A stretch of DNA of 64,000 nucleotides from Adiantum capillus-veneris (Eukaryota > Streptophyta > Polypodiopsida > Polypodiales > Pteridaceae). The stretch's first letter is position 1; every line of letters begins with the position of its first letter. Positions 34,905 through 47,030 of this stretch are shown here, one piece after another. The translations under genes and the position numbers were made by a program. Location of the stretch: NCBI GenBank assembly GCA_014529385.2, contig CM043959.1:6288466-6352465 (forward strand), written 5' to 3'. Below the pieces are notes generated by a model. The model was not told the DNA's origin. It was given only the letters and a program-made list of their open reading frames with translations, and did no database searches.

Positions 34905-34912
34905 AAGGTATA
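34905..34912 (+). promoter_or_regulatory. TATA box in gypsy LTR
   Basis: ggtataaaagcc lies about 690 bases before the LTR end at 35594 and is followed by the transcribed-looking, pyrimidine-rich sequence usual for R/U5. It parallels the catataaaagcc in the LTR of the second gypsy element (48047). Confidence 0.5.
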
Positions 34913-35596
34913 AAAGCCAATTTTTGTAAGTTTTTCATAAGTTTTGGGTAATGAAATACAGCGTGAGCTAACGACGCTCACTTCTCTCCTTCTCGTGCTT
35001 CCTACCTCCTCCCCGGTTGTCACATTGTAGTCGCGTCTGTTGCGCGTTGCAACCGCAGGTAAGAGCTCTACGCATTCACGTAAGTATTTCACGATATTTT
35101 GTAGCTTTTACCCGCGGCCTAATCTCATCATAACTAGGAATTTAAGCTTTAAATAAAAAAACTAAGTATAGGCGGGGTATTGGGGAATCATTGCTAAGCA
35201 TTTAGATGCATTCTGGGTAAAAAACAACCAGGTCAAAAACTCACTGCTGTTAATAATCGTGATTTTTGCACTTGACCTAAGGTGAGATTTGAGACCATAA
35301 GCATGTGTGCTTATGTCTTATAAACATGTCCTAGAAGTTTCGTGACGTTTGGATGTCGTTTGATGCTATAAGAGATGTGATTTGTTTGCCGATGAGCATT
35401 AGCTTTTGGTGATTTCAGTCATTTCAGTGTAGCCTGAGTTAGATGCGAGTTGTTTGTTGTTTTTTAAGAGATTGACAACCTCTTGTAGCCTGTATGCACT
35501 AGTCGAGTCAGCTTCACCCCGATTGACAATATATTCGTGGTTCTCGCTATGTCTGCAAAATAAGATAGGAGTGAGGTTAAACAGCCGTCCCACATT

Positions 35597-35614
35597 TGGC
35601 GCCGCTGTCGGGGA
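35597..35614 (+). promoter_or_regulatory. Primer-binding site, tRNA-Asp type
   Basis: TGGCGCCGCTGTCGGGGA, closely matching the TGGCGCCGTTGCCGGGGA primer site that plant Athila/Tat-type gypsy elements use for tRNA-Asp. The same site recurs at 48494. Confidence 0.9.
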
Positions 35615-36151
35615 TTGAAGAGACATAAACTAGAAAAAAACACGAGCGTCTTGTGATGTTATCCTCTAACTTCCTCTAGGATCTCTTAGAGTTAAAACTT
35701 TCCTTTTAAAACCGCATAGCTTAAGATTGTTGTCTTTTGCTGTAGAGGTAGCTTGGAAGTAGGTTGTACTTGCTAAGTACCTTTAGGATTGTAGGATTGT
35801 AGAATTAGATTAGTATTTTGAGAATGATTGACGGACGAGACAAGTCTTAAGATCAATGCTCAAGAAACCATAAAAACAAGAAAACGAGTGTTTGTGGATA
35901 CTTTCCACAACCCCATTGCATATGAACCTAGGAGTAGAATAAGTAGAATTCAAGGTGGAATCTCAGAACATTGCTCTCTCCAAAAGAATCAATTGTGAGT
36001 AAATATGTGAAGTTGCAGAATTTCAGGTCTACGGCTAGAAATAGCACCAGAAGACTGTCAACCACTCAATCCGATTGAAGAGTATGCTTTAAAAGTTTTA
36101 TGAACCAGTGGGTAAGCTCAAGGGCACATTGAGGAAAAATTTCAAGAGTTT

Positions 36152-37175
36152 GCAAAAAATCAGATTATTTACTTTTTCTTGACATTTTAGGCCAAATTAA
36201 GTTTTAACTTGACTCAGAGGCTTAAAATAGCTCATGAAAAGACTGTCCAAGGAAAGAGTTTAAAAAAGTGCTCATTTTAGGCTTGAAATAAATAATCGCA
36301 ATTATTTACTTTCAGTTCCAAACTGACCAAGGTTGATATCAGAGACTCAATGCATGTGTACAAACATCTTTTGTAAAAGCCCATAGAATTTGGATCACCA
36401 CATTGACCAAAAACTGGGTAAAAACTAAAGTCTGTACTGACTTTCGGGAACTTGAGTGTAAATTGGAAAAATTTTGTTCAAAACAAGTGAAACTTGACTT
36501 GTAGGCTTATATTGGTGTGATAAACATGTGTACATGCTCAGTTGACCAAAAAGATGCAAAAATTTTCCAAAAGTAAATAATCGCGATTATGTACTACTAT
36601 CCCATTTTTCAACTTTTTTTGACCAAGTTTGCATACCACTAGCTCTATCATGTTATATTAAGCTCACAAATCAAATTTGGTAAGACTTGGATCATTGGAT
36701 TGAAAATTGTGGCCAAATTTGCAAAGTCAATCTGCGGACACAAAACTGTTTTGGACGATTTGAACAAAAATTATCCAAACTTAATGAAACTTGGCTAGGG
36801 GAGCGTGTGTTAAGCTGCTTAACAGATCTGTGTCAAAATTGGGACAAAAACTTGCAAAAAAAAAGCTGGAGTAAATAATCACGATTATTTACATCTGCTA
36901 CAAAATTGGATATTTTTGCACATTTGAGTATACCACAAGGTCAAGTATATCAAGTAGACCACACAAAATATTTTGGTGAAATTTGGATCACAAAAGTGAG
37001 ACTTAAGCTAGATTTTTGAAAACTGAGTCTGCGGACACAAAACAGTTGATAACTTGAATAAATTTTGTTCAAACTTAGTGAAACTTGTCCAGAGACCTTA
37101 ACAAGTTGCATACTTGGAAAATCAAGCCAAAAAGTGTAAAAATTTGAGAAAAGTAAATAATCGCGATTATTTACT
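36152..37175. repeat. Leader array with five copies of a 24-bp palindrome
   Basis: A palindrome made of AGTAAATAATCG followed by its own reverse complement occurs perfectly at 37152-37175. Near-perfect copies lie at 36287-36310, 36572-36595 and 36870-36893, and a degraded one at 36152-36175. The last four are 282-298 bases apart, and other words repeat with them ('ctgcggacacaaaac', 'gaaacttg'), so the palindrome is part of a diverged tandem unit of about 290 bases. No coding frame crosses it. Confidence 0.85.
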
Positions 37176-37579
37176 ACTGCTACACAGAGACAAACTTTTT
37201 GACTTTTGAACTTGTACAATGTTAGATCAACATAATACAAGGCCACCAGGAAATTTTGGGTTCAATCGGATCCAAATTGGTACATTTTCACTTAGTTTTC
37301 AGGTTGCAAATTAGTCCTTTGACTTTATTGGAATCTGAAAGTCTCAACTGCCGACTCACTTAGCTCAATTTGAAGTGATACACATAGATCGGTCACAATA
37401 GTTAGCAAGAATTGTACAGTCTTTGTGAAAGAATAGCTAACTTGATCAAAATTGATATACGAATCAGGTTGCAGATAAGGAATTGAAAGCTTGACAGAAG
37501 TTCAATCAAGTCAAGTGGAAGAAGTTGATAACCAGTCAATCCGACGTTAAGTACTCTATCCAGGGCTTCACAAGTCTAT

Positions 37580-39797
37580 ATGAACCTTAGATCTGCTTGT
37601 ATACTAGCAAATCAAGGCATATTTGGAGACACTGCTAGTAGAGTATCCACCGAAGAGAGTGTGAACCAAGGAGATCACTTGGACACTATCTTTGAAGAAG
37701 TCTCAGACACGTTTTTAGAATCAACATCTGAAATGTCTTCCTATTCAACTCATTCAAAAACCGGAACGATAGTGCGATATAAGTACATATCTCTTTTTAT
37801 AAGACTAATCGTCATGGCGCTCAGGGTTACCTGGATCCTAATGAAGAGTATGCCATTTGCATTGATGACCATGACATAGAGTTTGAAGAGTAAACGAGGG
37901 CGAACAAACAAGGAAAAATGTACATGGATAAAAATGGAACTCAGTATTTACAAGTTGAAAACCTTGACGTGATAAACAAATGGGGATTATAGGTAAATAC
38001 CATAATCCCAGATATGGCAGCAAAAGAAGGACCACCAACTTTAGAATTTGAGGGATACGATCAAGTTGATTTGAAGCCTTTGAAACGGCTTAGTACGGAT
38101 AATCCTAGGATTGGAGTCTATTGTTATAAGGATAGAAACGTCAAAGATCTTCTATGGACTTCTCATGCCAAATCAGGACAACTAACACCCATGAAGATCA
38201 TCTATATCTTCAAATCAAGGACAAGGGATCAACAGATCTACCAACCTACCTGTTTAGGGATTGCTATAACAATAACTTTGTTATGATGACTCCTGAAGAG
38301 GTGGAACAAACCAAATACCAAGGGTACTCCATAAGGGATTGGATATTGGGCCAAGGACCAGAAACAATTCCAAGAGAAGAACTCGGCAAGAGATCTTTTG
38401 AGAGCAATGTTAAAAAACCAGAAACCACCTCGTCACGAAGAAAACCGGGTGACACCAAATCCAGTCTAGGGCTACATGAGTCACTATTTCCAACAGACTG
38501 GTTTGAAGGACTTGGAACAGGACCAATTTCCAGGAGACCGGGAGTTGAAACAAATAGACGTGTCAGACCAGCTGATTTTCAGAAATGGGTCAAAAAAAAT
38601 ACAGTGGATCTGGATCCATATGACCACTTAGCAAGCTTTAATCAAGTGCTAAGAACAGAATACATATTGGATTTCCATACTCAATTCGAGGGATTTGGAA
38701 TGACATTAGAAGAAAAAACACTAACATGGTTCCAAAACATTCCACCAAGGTCAATGATGGACTTGATAACATTAGCTCATGGATTTGTAGCTGCTTGTTC
38801 CAAAACGGGAATCAAACACAATACGATAGCTCAAGTCTATAGCTTCAAATAGAAACAAGGTGAGTTTGTTATGGATTGTGCAACTATAATGAAACAATAC
38901 ATTGCAAGATGCCTTGAGCTCTAGATACCTGCAGAGGAAAGACTAGTATCATTGTTTCTAGAGGGACTTCTAAACAAAGAACTTCATGCTATACTGTATA
39001 GCAAAAAGCATACAACCCTTGAAGAGTGTGTGTTAGATGCTATTGACTTAGGAGACAATTGTGATACGAAGAAGATGTCCCTAAGGATAACCAAAGCAAG
39101 AAAACAACATCCACCAAATCAGCACAAGTGGGAACGACTGCTCTAGCACCACTTTTCGCCATAGAAGACATGCTCAAAAGGATGAATAACATGCAAAAAG
39201 CACCTATGAGGGGACCAGGGCAAGGGATATCTCAACAGGGACAACCAATTAGGTCACATAAATTGTGTGCAATCGAGGGTAAATGGACCAACCATGAGAC
39301 CAATGAATGCTACTACCAACCAAAGTATGATGGGAATGTTCAATACGTGCCTATGAGGCCACAAGGACAACCCACGTACATATATCAACCTAATATGGCC
39401 CCATCTCAAAGAACAACTATGGGTATGGAAAGACCTCAACCTGTGTTGGGTCAACAACCTCCATATCCGGGACATAATGCAGTGCCTGGAAAGTACATGC
39501 ATTCAGAGGGAGTCATAGATGAACAAGCACTAGTCCTATGCTGAGCCTAGTCCATCTACAGTAATGGTAGAAGGAGATTGGTATGATTCACATCCACCAC
39601 CAATGGAAGAACCTATGACTTATACTACACCAGAGCTTGCACTGATGTACTATGTAGCTAATCAAGGTGTTAGACCTCCTACGATAAGACCCATGATTAA
39701 GACAAGGACTGGAAACCGTCACAATTGTGGTGCAGATGATCATTGGAAAAATGAATGCCCTGAGCTTGACAAGAACCTCAGGGTGAAATCATGTTAA
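37580..39797 (+). pseudogene. Gypsy gag remnant
   Basis: Frame pieces: 37580-37879, 38014-38286, 38154-38852, 38952-39146, 39128-39544 and 39564-39797. The capsid core is clear at about 38600-38930: DPYDHLASFNQVLRTE, LTWFQNIPPRSMMDL, HGFVAAC and KQGEFVMDCATIMKQY, the usual order of the Retrotrans_gag domain. Two TAG codons and several frame changes break it. A Pro/Gln/Met-rich linker follows (39190-39500), then a knuckle NCGADDHWKNECP near 39720 whose first Cys position holds another residue. Not functional as read. Confidence 0.8.
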
Positions 39798-40052
39798 CAT
39801 GTCACACTTTTTCATGTCCTGAACAATGCTAACTAGCACAATTTTGACATATGCTAACTAGTATAATAACATGAGCTACATCTCCAAGATCTATGACGTA
39901 TGATATATTGGTAGAAAGCTCTTGAAACAAGGAATCCAAATGTACAACCTTCGTCAAATTTTGATATTATTTATTAAAAAATTACTGGATGCCCAACTTT
40001 TTAAAGATGTGCTAACTTGAAAATACTAAGTAGAACAAAAAGTGCGACACGT
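39798..40052. mobile_element. MITE-like element with TTAA flanks
   Basis: Inside the gag linker, the left end after TTAA (39794-39797) reads CATGTCACACTTTTT; the right end before TTAA (40053-40056) is AAAAAGTGCGACACG. The ends are inverted repeats matching at 13 of 15 positions, and both mismatches are CG/CA. The symmetry extends through the flanking TTAA and CATG. Internal sequence (255 bp) is AT-rich and noncoding with 'gctaact' words near both ends. A TTAA duplication suggests a piggyBac-type origin; that is inference. Confidence 0.75.
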
Positions 40053-41240
40053 TAACATGCTTTCACCCCTTAAGCCAGTTGAAGCTTATTGCATACAATG
40101 TTGCAAAAAGGGAGGACACTTCCCTGAAGATTGTCCAATAAATCCTTTAAACAAGGGTAAAACAGTCATGAACATAGTCCAAGTGATACCTAGTATCTCG
40201 TCTGAGAGTGAACCGATTGTTCCAATCAAGGTAATCACCAGAGCCCATGCTAAGAAAAAGAAACATAACTCCTTTGATGATTCAGAGAATACTAAAATTT
40301 CCTCTCAAAAAACCAAAAGAAGCAGAAGCAAAAGGTATGAGATGAGAAAACAAAAACTAAGGGTTGCAATTGAGGAGAAAGCAAAGAAACTATTCCACGA
40401 AAAAAGGTGAAAGAAATTGGAAGCGAAATCAAGGAAACCACCGTGAAATCTGGAGGATCAATTTTGGTAGACAAATTTTTTGAGCAATTGAATGCAACCT
40501 TGGAAGCTTACCAAGTGGGATTTAAAGCAGATCAAAACATGGAAAACAAATGGAAAAACTATCCTTCTTCAGACATGAAAGCAGCTAAGCTTGAAGCTTA
40601 TCAAAATTTTGTAAGAATTACTCAAGAGATGCTAAAAAAATAGAAACCCAAGCTCGAGAGTACAGAAAAACTTGAGGAGCTTGTGGTAGGAACCAGTAAA
40701 GAAAAATCCAAAGTGGTGGTAGAACCTCACCTTACAAAAAAAGAGCCAGAACTTATAGTTCCGGACAACGAAGATGTCTTAGACAGAATTCCTTGCATAG
40801 AAGAAGACTGGCCAGGACACTTATGGGAAAAAGTTAGAGAGATTAACGATGGGAGCCTAACTCTGAAGTGAGCTCCTATAGAGGAAGTTTGGTTAGACAA
40901 TATACCTCCTGATATAGACATGGATGTACAATCCTTGTATAGGGATTGCAGATCTGAAGCTTAAGGAATGTCTAAACCATTGACTTTGAAAACATTATCC
41001 TCTTACTTGGGAGATAACGAAGATGAATCCATAGTGTGTAAAACCACTAAGGTAAAAAGAGCGGAACAGACCCTAGAAGTAGAAAACATCCATTCAATCA
41101 TGTCTATACCCATCCAATGCACTCTTACTTTATGAGAACTGTTAAAAGTCAGACCATATTTATGGAATGATCTACAGAAAACTCTAGAGAAGGTGGGGAT
41201 AATGGGGCTAATTGCAAAAAAATTAGGAAAATTAATACAC
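40042..41240 (+). pseudogene. Gypsy nucleocapsid and linker remnant
   Basis: CIQCCKKGGHFPEDC at about 40090-40134 is a CCHC zinc knuckle with one extra residue before His. Lys/Arg-rich sequence follows (RAHAKKKKH, KTKRSRSKRYEMRKQK), then acidic linker pieces at 40407-40643 and 40683-40871. The frame changes several times and stops are present. It lies between gag and protease of the same decayed element. Confidence 0.65.
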
Positions 41241-41271
41241 ACTGGATAACAAAGAGATTTGATCTGTTCCA

Positions 41272-41631
41272 ATGAACAAAGTTGGAGAATACTACGAAGG
41301 GGAAGAAAGAAACACAACCCTTCCAGTGAGATATAATGATATAGAAACCATGGCAATACTGGATAGTGGGACATGCATAGCCATAGCCATAGCCACGAAA
41401 GCAGTATGGGAATCATGGGGACAACCAGCCATTAGACAAACTCAAATGAAATTGCAATTGGCTGATGGACACATTGAAAGACCCTTAGAACTTCTTGAAA
41501 AAGTGATAGTTAATTCTTGTGGGATTGAATATCAACGCACTTTTTCCATAGTAGACTTTGGAAAGAAACTCAAATATGAAATCATCTTGGGGAGACCTTT
41601 CATGCAACAATTACAACTCATCAAGGATTGA
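41272..41631 (+). pseudogene. Gypsy aspartic protease remnant
   Basis: Active-site motif MAILDSGTCIAIA near 41350-41388; the second conserved block is YEIILGRPFMQQ near 41575-41610, typical of gypsy retropepsins. The piece itself is open for 119 codons but has lost frame with gag. Its role in the intact family is polyprotein cleavage. Confidence 0.8.
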
Positions 41632-41673
41632 AAAACAATTATTTGTACTTGAAGCAAGTGGGATAGAGATGTC

Positions 41674-42340
41674 ATGAAAACACCGATACAAGAATTTGAT
41701 TTCGTCTCTTCAGCTGAAACTAAGCTTCCATCTTGGTTGAACAAAGACACACCTATTTGGATGTGCGGAGCCTCAGAAAACGGGAGCTTAGAAAGAGAAG
41801 AATGTATCTTAGAAAGGGATTGCACAGCTGAAGCCTATGTACATGACCCTTTCCGGAGAATTTATTTGAGCCATTTGAGTGGACTCAAATTTTAGCAACA
41901 ACGGATATATGTGTAAATACGTCTATGCCTACTGACTTTTGCAATGAGGACGGCTATGACATAATTCCCATACAAATGATTTCAACCCTTCACATTGAAG
42001 ACGAAATTCAAGAGACCAAGGACTTGATGAAAGCTCAACAAGTCTTTTCCGACGTCTACTATGATGCAATAGATAAATTAGAAGAACATTCAGCTACCTC
42101 AGATGATTCGGGGTCAAAAAAAGAACATGTGAGAGCTAAACTACTCATGAAAGTGTTGGAATTAGGGTTGCAGAGAAACGCACACAGCTTGGAGAAGATG
42201 AAGGAAGCTCAAGGCACACAATAGAGAGTGTATTACTTAGTGTGCAATGGAAAGATAGATAGCCCTAGAGTGATGGGCGTATATACAATGCTCGGGGGAA
42301 AAAACCTCCTAAAGAGGGAAAAAATGCTCCGACGGTCCAA
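41674..42340 (+). pseudogene. Tail coding region after protease, unrecognised
   Basis: Open pieces 41674-41895, 41925-42224 and 42228-42340 continue downstream of protease. They are charged and show no RT motif (no LDD/YVDD box, no 'QKKDGT' entry). The tail of the second gypsy-type element (52330-53176) occupies the same place. The element ends or is cut near 42340. Confidence 0.5.
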
Positions 42341-42455
42341 GTGTGTTCACACACATCACTACCACATGTATATGGTAACAAATCCTCCGTGGAGTGATGT
42401 GGTGAATGAGAGCTGGCACATGAGTAAAGGGAAGTGCCATGCCCTGAGGACAGGA

Positions 42456-45400
42456 TCAGTCCACAAAGGGGAGTAAGCCCAAAGCTTTGCGGAAAGCTTC
42501 AAGATTCTCACGAGACAATGCCTTTGTGAAAAGATCTGCAAGGTTGTCCCGTGTTGGCACATAAGCCAAGCTGATCTCTCCTGCTGAGAGACTCTCCCTG
42601 ACATAGTGGTAATTCACGTCAATGTGCTTTGTACGAGCATGAAAAACTGGGTTCCTCACAACTGCCAATGCGCTCTGACTGTCAGTGTAGATAGTGTTGG
42701 CAGTGTCCTGTCCCCAACACCCAAATCAGCCATAAGGCGTCTGAGCCATACACACTCAACCGTAGCTGTGAAGACTGCTCTGTACTCAGCCTCACAACTC
42801 GAAGTGGCCACAGTAGGTTGCTTCTTGCTCAACCATGATATACATGAACTGCCAAGCATGAAACAAAAACCACTTGTGGACACTCGCGTGTCAAAACAGC
42901 CAGCGCAATCTGAGTCCGAAAAAGCATGTAAGTCTGGCGGCAATGATCCCCCCTTGGGATAAAACAAGCCAAGATGTAAAGTGCCGCTAAGGTAGTGGAA
43001 AGTCCTCTTTACAGCCTGCCAATGCTTAGATCTTGGGCTATGCATACATCTGTTGACCTGTGAGACTGCAAACTGAATATCTGGCCTCGTGTTGCATACA
43101 TAAATGAGGCAGCCAATAGCAGTTTGGTAAAGAGTGACGTCAGCAAGATCACCAGCATCATGTAGACTCAACTTCAAGCTTGTTTCCATGGGAGTGGCAA
43201 TAGGTTTGCAATCCTCAAGTCCAAACTTACATAGCAATGTCTCTATGTAAATTTTCTGACACAAAGCAATACCACCATCACATTGCTTAAAAACCCAAGT
43301 AATGATGCAACAACCCCAAATCTTTCATCTTGAAAGTAGCATTCAAATTAGCCTTCAATTCAGCAATATGTCTCTCATTTGGTCCAGTGATCAACAAATC
43401 ATCAACATAAAGAACCACAATGAGAAGTACATCACCCTCACGCTTTACGTACAATGTGCTTTCTGTTGGACTGTTACGAAAGCCTCGTTTAACCAAATGG
43501 GTGTCAGCTTTCTCATACCAAGCACGAGGAGATTGCTTCAACCCATACAAAGCCTTCTTACATCTGCACACTTTGTCCTCTTGTCCTTTTATGACAAAAC
43601 CGCGAGGCTGCGTTACATAAACTTCCTCAAATATGTCACCATTCAAGAAAGCAGTAAAAATTTCTGATTGATGTACATCCCAACCAAAATGAGTTGCCAA
43701 TGCACATAGAAAACGCACAGTAGTCATACGACAAGTAGAGGCAAAAGTCTCTTCATAATCTGTGCCTTTTTGCTAGCAAATCACATAAAGTCCATGTGTC
43801 ATTTTCTATGAGTGCATCATATTCTGATTGCATGGTAGCCGTCCAATTTTCTCAATTCTGTGCTTCATCAAAGGACAGAGGCTCCTCAACATCATGTAAG
43901 CTAGACACAGCCAAAGCATAACAATCTGATGCATAAGATGCATGGCGAGAGCCTAAATGAGTACGACTAGACAAAGGTGCATCCAATTTACTGTCACGCA
44001 AAGTGTGCACCAACCATTTTGGCATACCTCTAGCCTGCTCATTTTCAGCCCTTTCCTCATCAAGTACATCATGTACATCTGCATCAGTAATAGGTTGATC
44101 TAGAACATTTTTAGAAACCCCCATAGGATGTACATTTGCCTCATTGGAACTTACATTCGTATTTCCACCACTGAAAAGAGGCAACAAAGTGTCATAAATG
44201 TCATGTGAGCTTACATTACTGTCTCTAGTACATGACAGCAAGGGTTGAAAAGAATCTTCCACAAACACTACATCCCGAGAAACCAGAATACATTTTGTTT
44301 GCGGATGATTCAACCTGTAACCTTTTCTTTAGCACTATAACCAACAAAAATACATTTGACAGCCTTATCATCCAATTTTCTGCGCTGCACTTGTGGCACC
44401 AAAGCATATGCCAAACAACCAAAAACACGCATGTGCTCAAAAGAAGGCTTTCTATCATGCCATGCTTCATATGGAGTAATAGACTGCAAAGCTTTCGTAG
44501 GACACTTGTTAAGTACATAAGTGGCACACATGATGGCCTCAAGCCAAAAAGAATGCGGCAAAGTCTGACTCTTGACCATACATCGTGCCATTTCCATCAG
44601 TGACCTGTTTTTCCTCTCAGCAACACATTTTGCTGAGGTGTGTAAAGCACTGTACATTGGTGTTTTATCCCACGACTAGCCAGAAATGCATTAAATTCAT
44701 GAGACATATACTCCCCCCCTCAATCGGAACGGAGGGTGCCCATAGTACATTTTGAGTCATTTTCAGCCATAGCCAGAAATTGTTTGAAGCACATAAAAAC
44801 CTCGGACTTCGCTTTAAGCGGAAATACCCATGCATGCCTGGAGTAATCATCAATGAAAGTCACGAAGTACAGGTAATTGCCCAAGGACGGAGTTTGAATG
44901 GGCCCACGAACATCACTATGCACAACCTGCAACCTGCATGTGGCCCGAACTGAACCATCCTTTGGAAACTTAGAACGCTGCATCTTACCCAAAATACAGC
45001 CTTCACAAACATGTTAAACAGGTGCTTCAAGAGGTGGCAAAGAAGCAACCATATCCAATGTCTGCAAAAACGCAGCAAACTGGCAAAATTCAGATGACCA
45101 AAACGTGCATGCCAAAGTTTTGCATTTGAAATAGCCCTTGAATCTGCAACAGCATTTGCAAAATTTTGTCCACACTTGTCATACAAAGTGAGCTTATACA
45201 GCCCACGGCACAAAAGGCCAGATGCAACAATTTCATCACCAAAACTGAGATCATGAACTGTACATCTGTCATCCACAAATTTGACTACAAGTCCAAGTCT
45301 AGCAAGTGCGGATACAGACAAGAGATTCTTCTTGATCCCAGGTACATAAAGTGCATCAACAAGTGTGAAGGAACTGCCATTTGCAGCAGTAAGCACAATC

Positions 45401-46404
45401 TTTCCAACTCCCTGAACCGGATAAGAGGCATTGTTGGCACAAGTGACAAAATTCCCATGAGGGACGAGAGAGGTAAACAATTCACGATGTGAAGTAATGT
45501 GCTTTGTAGCATCACTGTCGAAATACCACACATGTGAATCTGCAGCAACTGACAAGCATGCATCATGGACAGCATGATTGTAAGTGCACTCTGCGCTAAA
45601 AGCCCATTCTGAATCAACAGCAGCTTTACAGTCTCCTTTCATAGAAGACTCAACAATGGCTGCATTTGCAGTGGAACCACCCTCTTTCTTCTTAGCCTCT
45701 TTGGCCTTCAACTTAGGACACGACTTGATCAAGTGATCATTAGATTTACAATAATGACAACGCATCTTCTTTTTGCCCTTATCACCAGAACTGCCCAACG
45801 AATTGCTGCCAGCAGAAGCATTAGGAAGATAATTTTTGCCACTCGCAGCAGAACCATAAGAAGTGGCTGCATTATTGTTACCACCCTTTCTTTGAGAAGC
45901 AATAAAAGCCTGTTCAACTGCACCTGCCTAGTCTTGTTTTTTCTAGAAAGTGACTCTTGCAATAGCAATGTGCATAATGTATCAAACTTGACAACTTCAG
46001 GATTTCCTTGGGTCATCAGTCTCCAAGTACTAGAAAAAGTATGGTAGGAATCTGGTAAGGCATCAAGAACAGTCTGCACAAGGGAACTGTCTGAAATGAC
46101 TTCACCTGCAGAAATAAGTTGCTCATTGATATCCTTGACACTAGCAAGGAAAGTGTCCATGTCATCTTCCTCATGCATAATGTGATGCCCTTTCAGGAGC
46201 CTTCTAATTGCTTTACCAATCCAATCTAAGCACCTTATTTTGACGACAAATAAGTGGAAACTATTGAATAAATTGCTGATTAAATGCCGATTAATTTCTC
46301 CAATTAAGCCTTGATATGGAAATTTTGATTTTGCTGATTTGAGAATTCCACTTTAAATTTGAAAATTGATTGTCAATATCCTCGAACCTGAGGCTCTAAT
46401 ACCC
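42456..46404 (-). pseudogene. Decayed Ty1/copia element, minus strand
   Basis: Read leftwards. A PBS-like GGGTATTAGAGCC lies near 46404-46391. Gag C-terminal half (45729-46178: DTFLASVKDINEQLISAGEV, LVQTVLDALPDSYHTF); the gag N-terminus is missing. The knuckle is CHYCKSNDHLIKSC (about 45759-45718). Protease WYFDSDATKHITS has Asp for the usual Gly. LWHARFGHLNF; integrase FVTFIDDYSRHAWVF; VAERKNRSLMEMARC retains the third acidic residue. RT: MQSEYDALIENDTW, then a gap where the KWVYK...KARLVAKG block should be, then FTAFLNGDI, YGLKQSPRAWYEK and YVDDLL. RNase H: FSDSDCAG, TSSCEAEYRAV, HIDVNYHYVRE. Several frameshifts. No 3' LTR was recognised at the left end. Confidence 0.88.
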
Positions 46405-46499
46405 CTATTGGAAGGGAGATGGGGAAAATGGTTGCTTCCAATTCCCAATTTCACTTTCACACCTGCTTGTCAACCTTTCACCATCTCTTACAATTTGCC

Positions 46500-46559
<60 letters not shown>

Positions 46560-47030
46560 GAGAATAAATTGACAAGGAAAGAATGTAAGAGAGTTTAAGA
46601 GGGGTTGTAAGATATGTAGACATAATCATGGAATACACAGAGTAACACAACATAGAATAAGATTAAGGGAAGGGAAAATTTAGGGAATCTACACAAGAAA
46701 GGCCTAAAGATTGCAGCCGCAAACTCCATGGCACCTCTTGTGTGGAACACGTTACTTATTCCATGACCCTCTTAGGGTGAGTTCTCATTGTCCTATTTAC
46801 AAAGCATCCATAGTGGCTTATTGATAAAAGATCTAAAATACTATGCAAGAATAAAATGACTGACATGATTTTTATTTGCCGATGCCTCCTTGTCAACTCC
46901 CAAAATTCCAAACTACAAACCATCATGCACTCATTGTTAGTAAAATCAAATAGACAACACTTAATTAGCCATTAAGCAAGCTATACCAATTGCAGTTAAC
47001 CACATGCAACAGGAGGGTGCCCACTCTCAT
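46405..47030. other. Noncoding, with (AC)n at 46504-46558; possible copia LTR remnant
   Basis: Sequence upstream (in element orientation) of the minus-strand copia PBS, so part of it may be its 5' LTR. No second LTR exists to confirm that. The AC run of about 55 bases lies inside. No gene. Confidence 0.5.
46504..46558. repeat. (AC)n microsatellite
   Basis: Perfect AC dinucleotide run of about 27 units. Confidence 0.95.

Larger units (their letters stand above)
34880..42340 (+). mobile_element. Decayed Ty3/gypsy-type element (gag-protease, no RT seen)
   Basis: The 5' LTR ends at 35594 (ccca ca), then two bases, then a tRNA-Asp-type PBS. A 2-kb leader carries tandem repeats with a palindrome. 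Gag, two zinc knuckles, protease and a tail follow to about 42224-42340. Coding frames are broken by stops and at least six frame changes. No RT, RNase H, integrase or 3' LTR is present before the minus-strand copia element begins at 42456. Whether pol was lost by truncation or never present is open; the second gypsy-type element at 47.8 kb has the same order and also lacks pol. Confidence 0.75.

Noticed and set aside
36152-37175. CRISPR-like array
   Set aside because: Repeats are palindromic and regularly spaced, but the spacing is about 290 bp, the intervening DNA is itself repeated, no cas genes exist, and the context is a plant retrotransposon.
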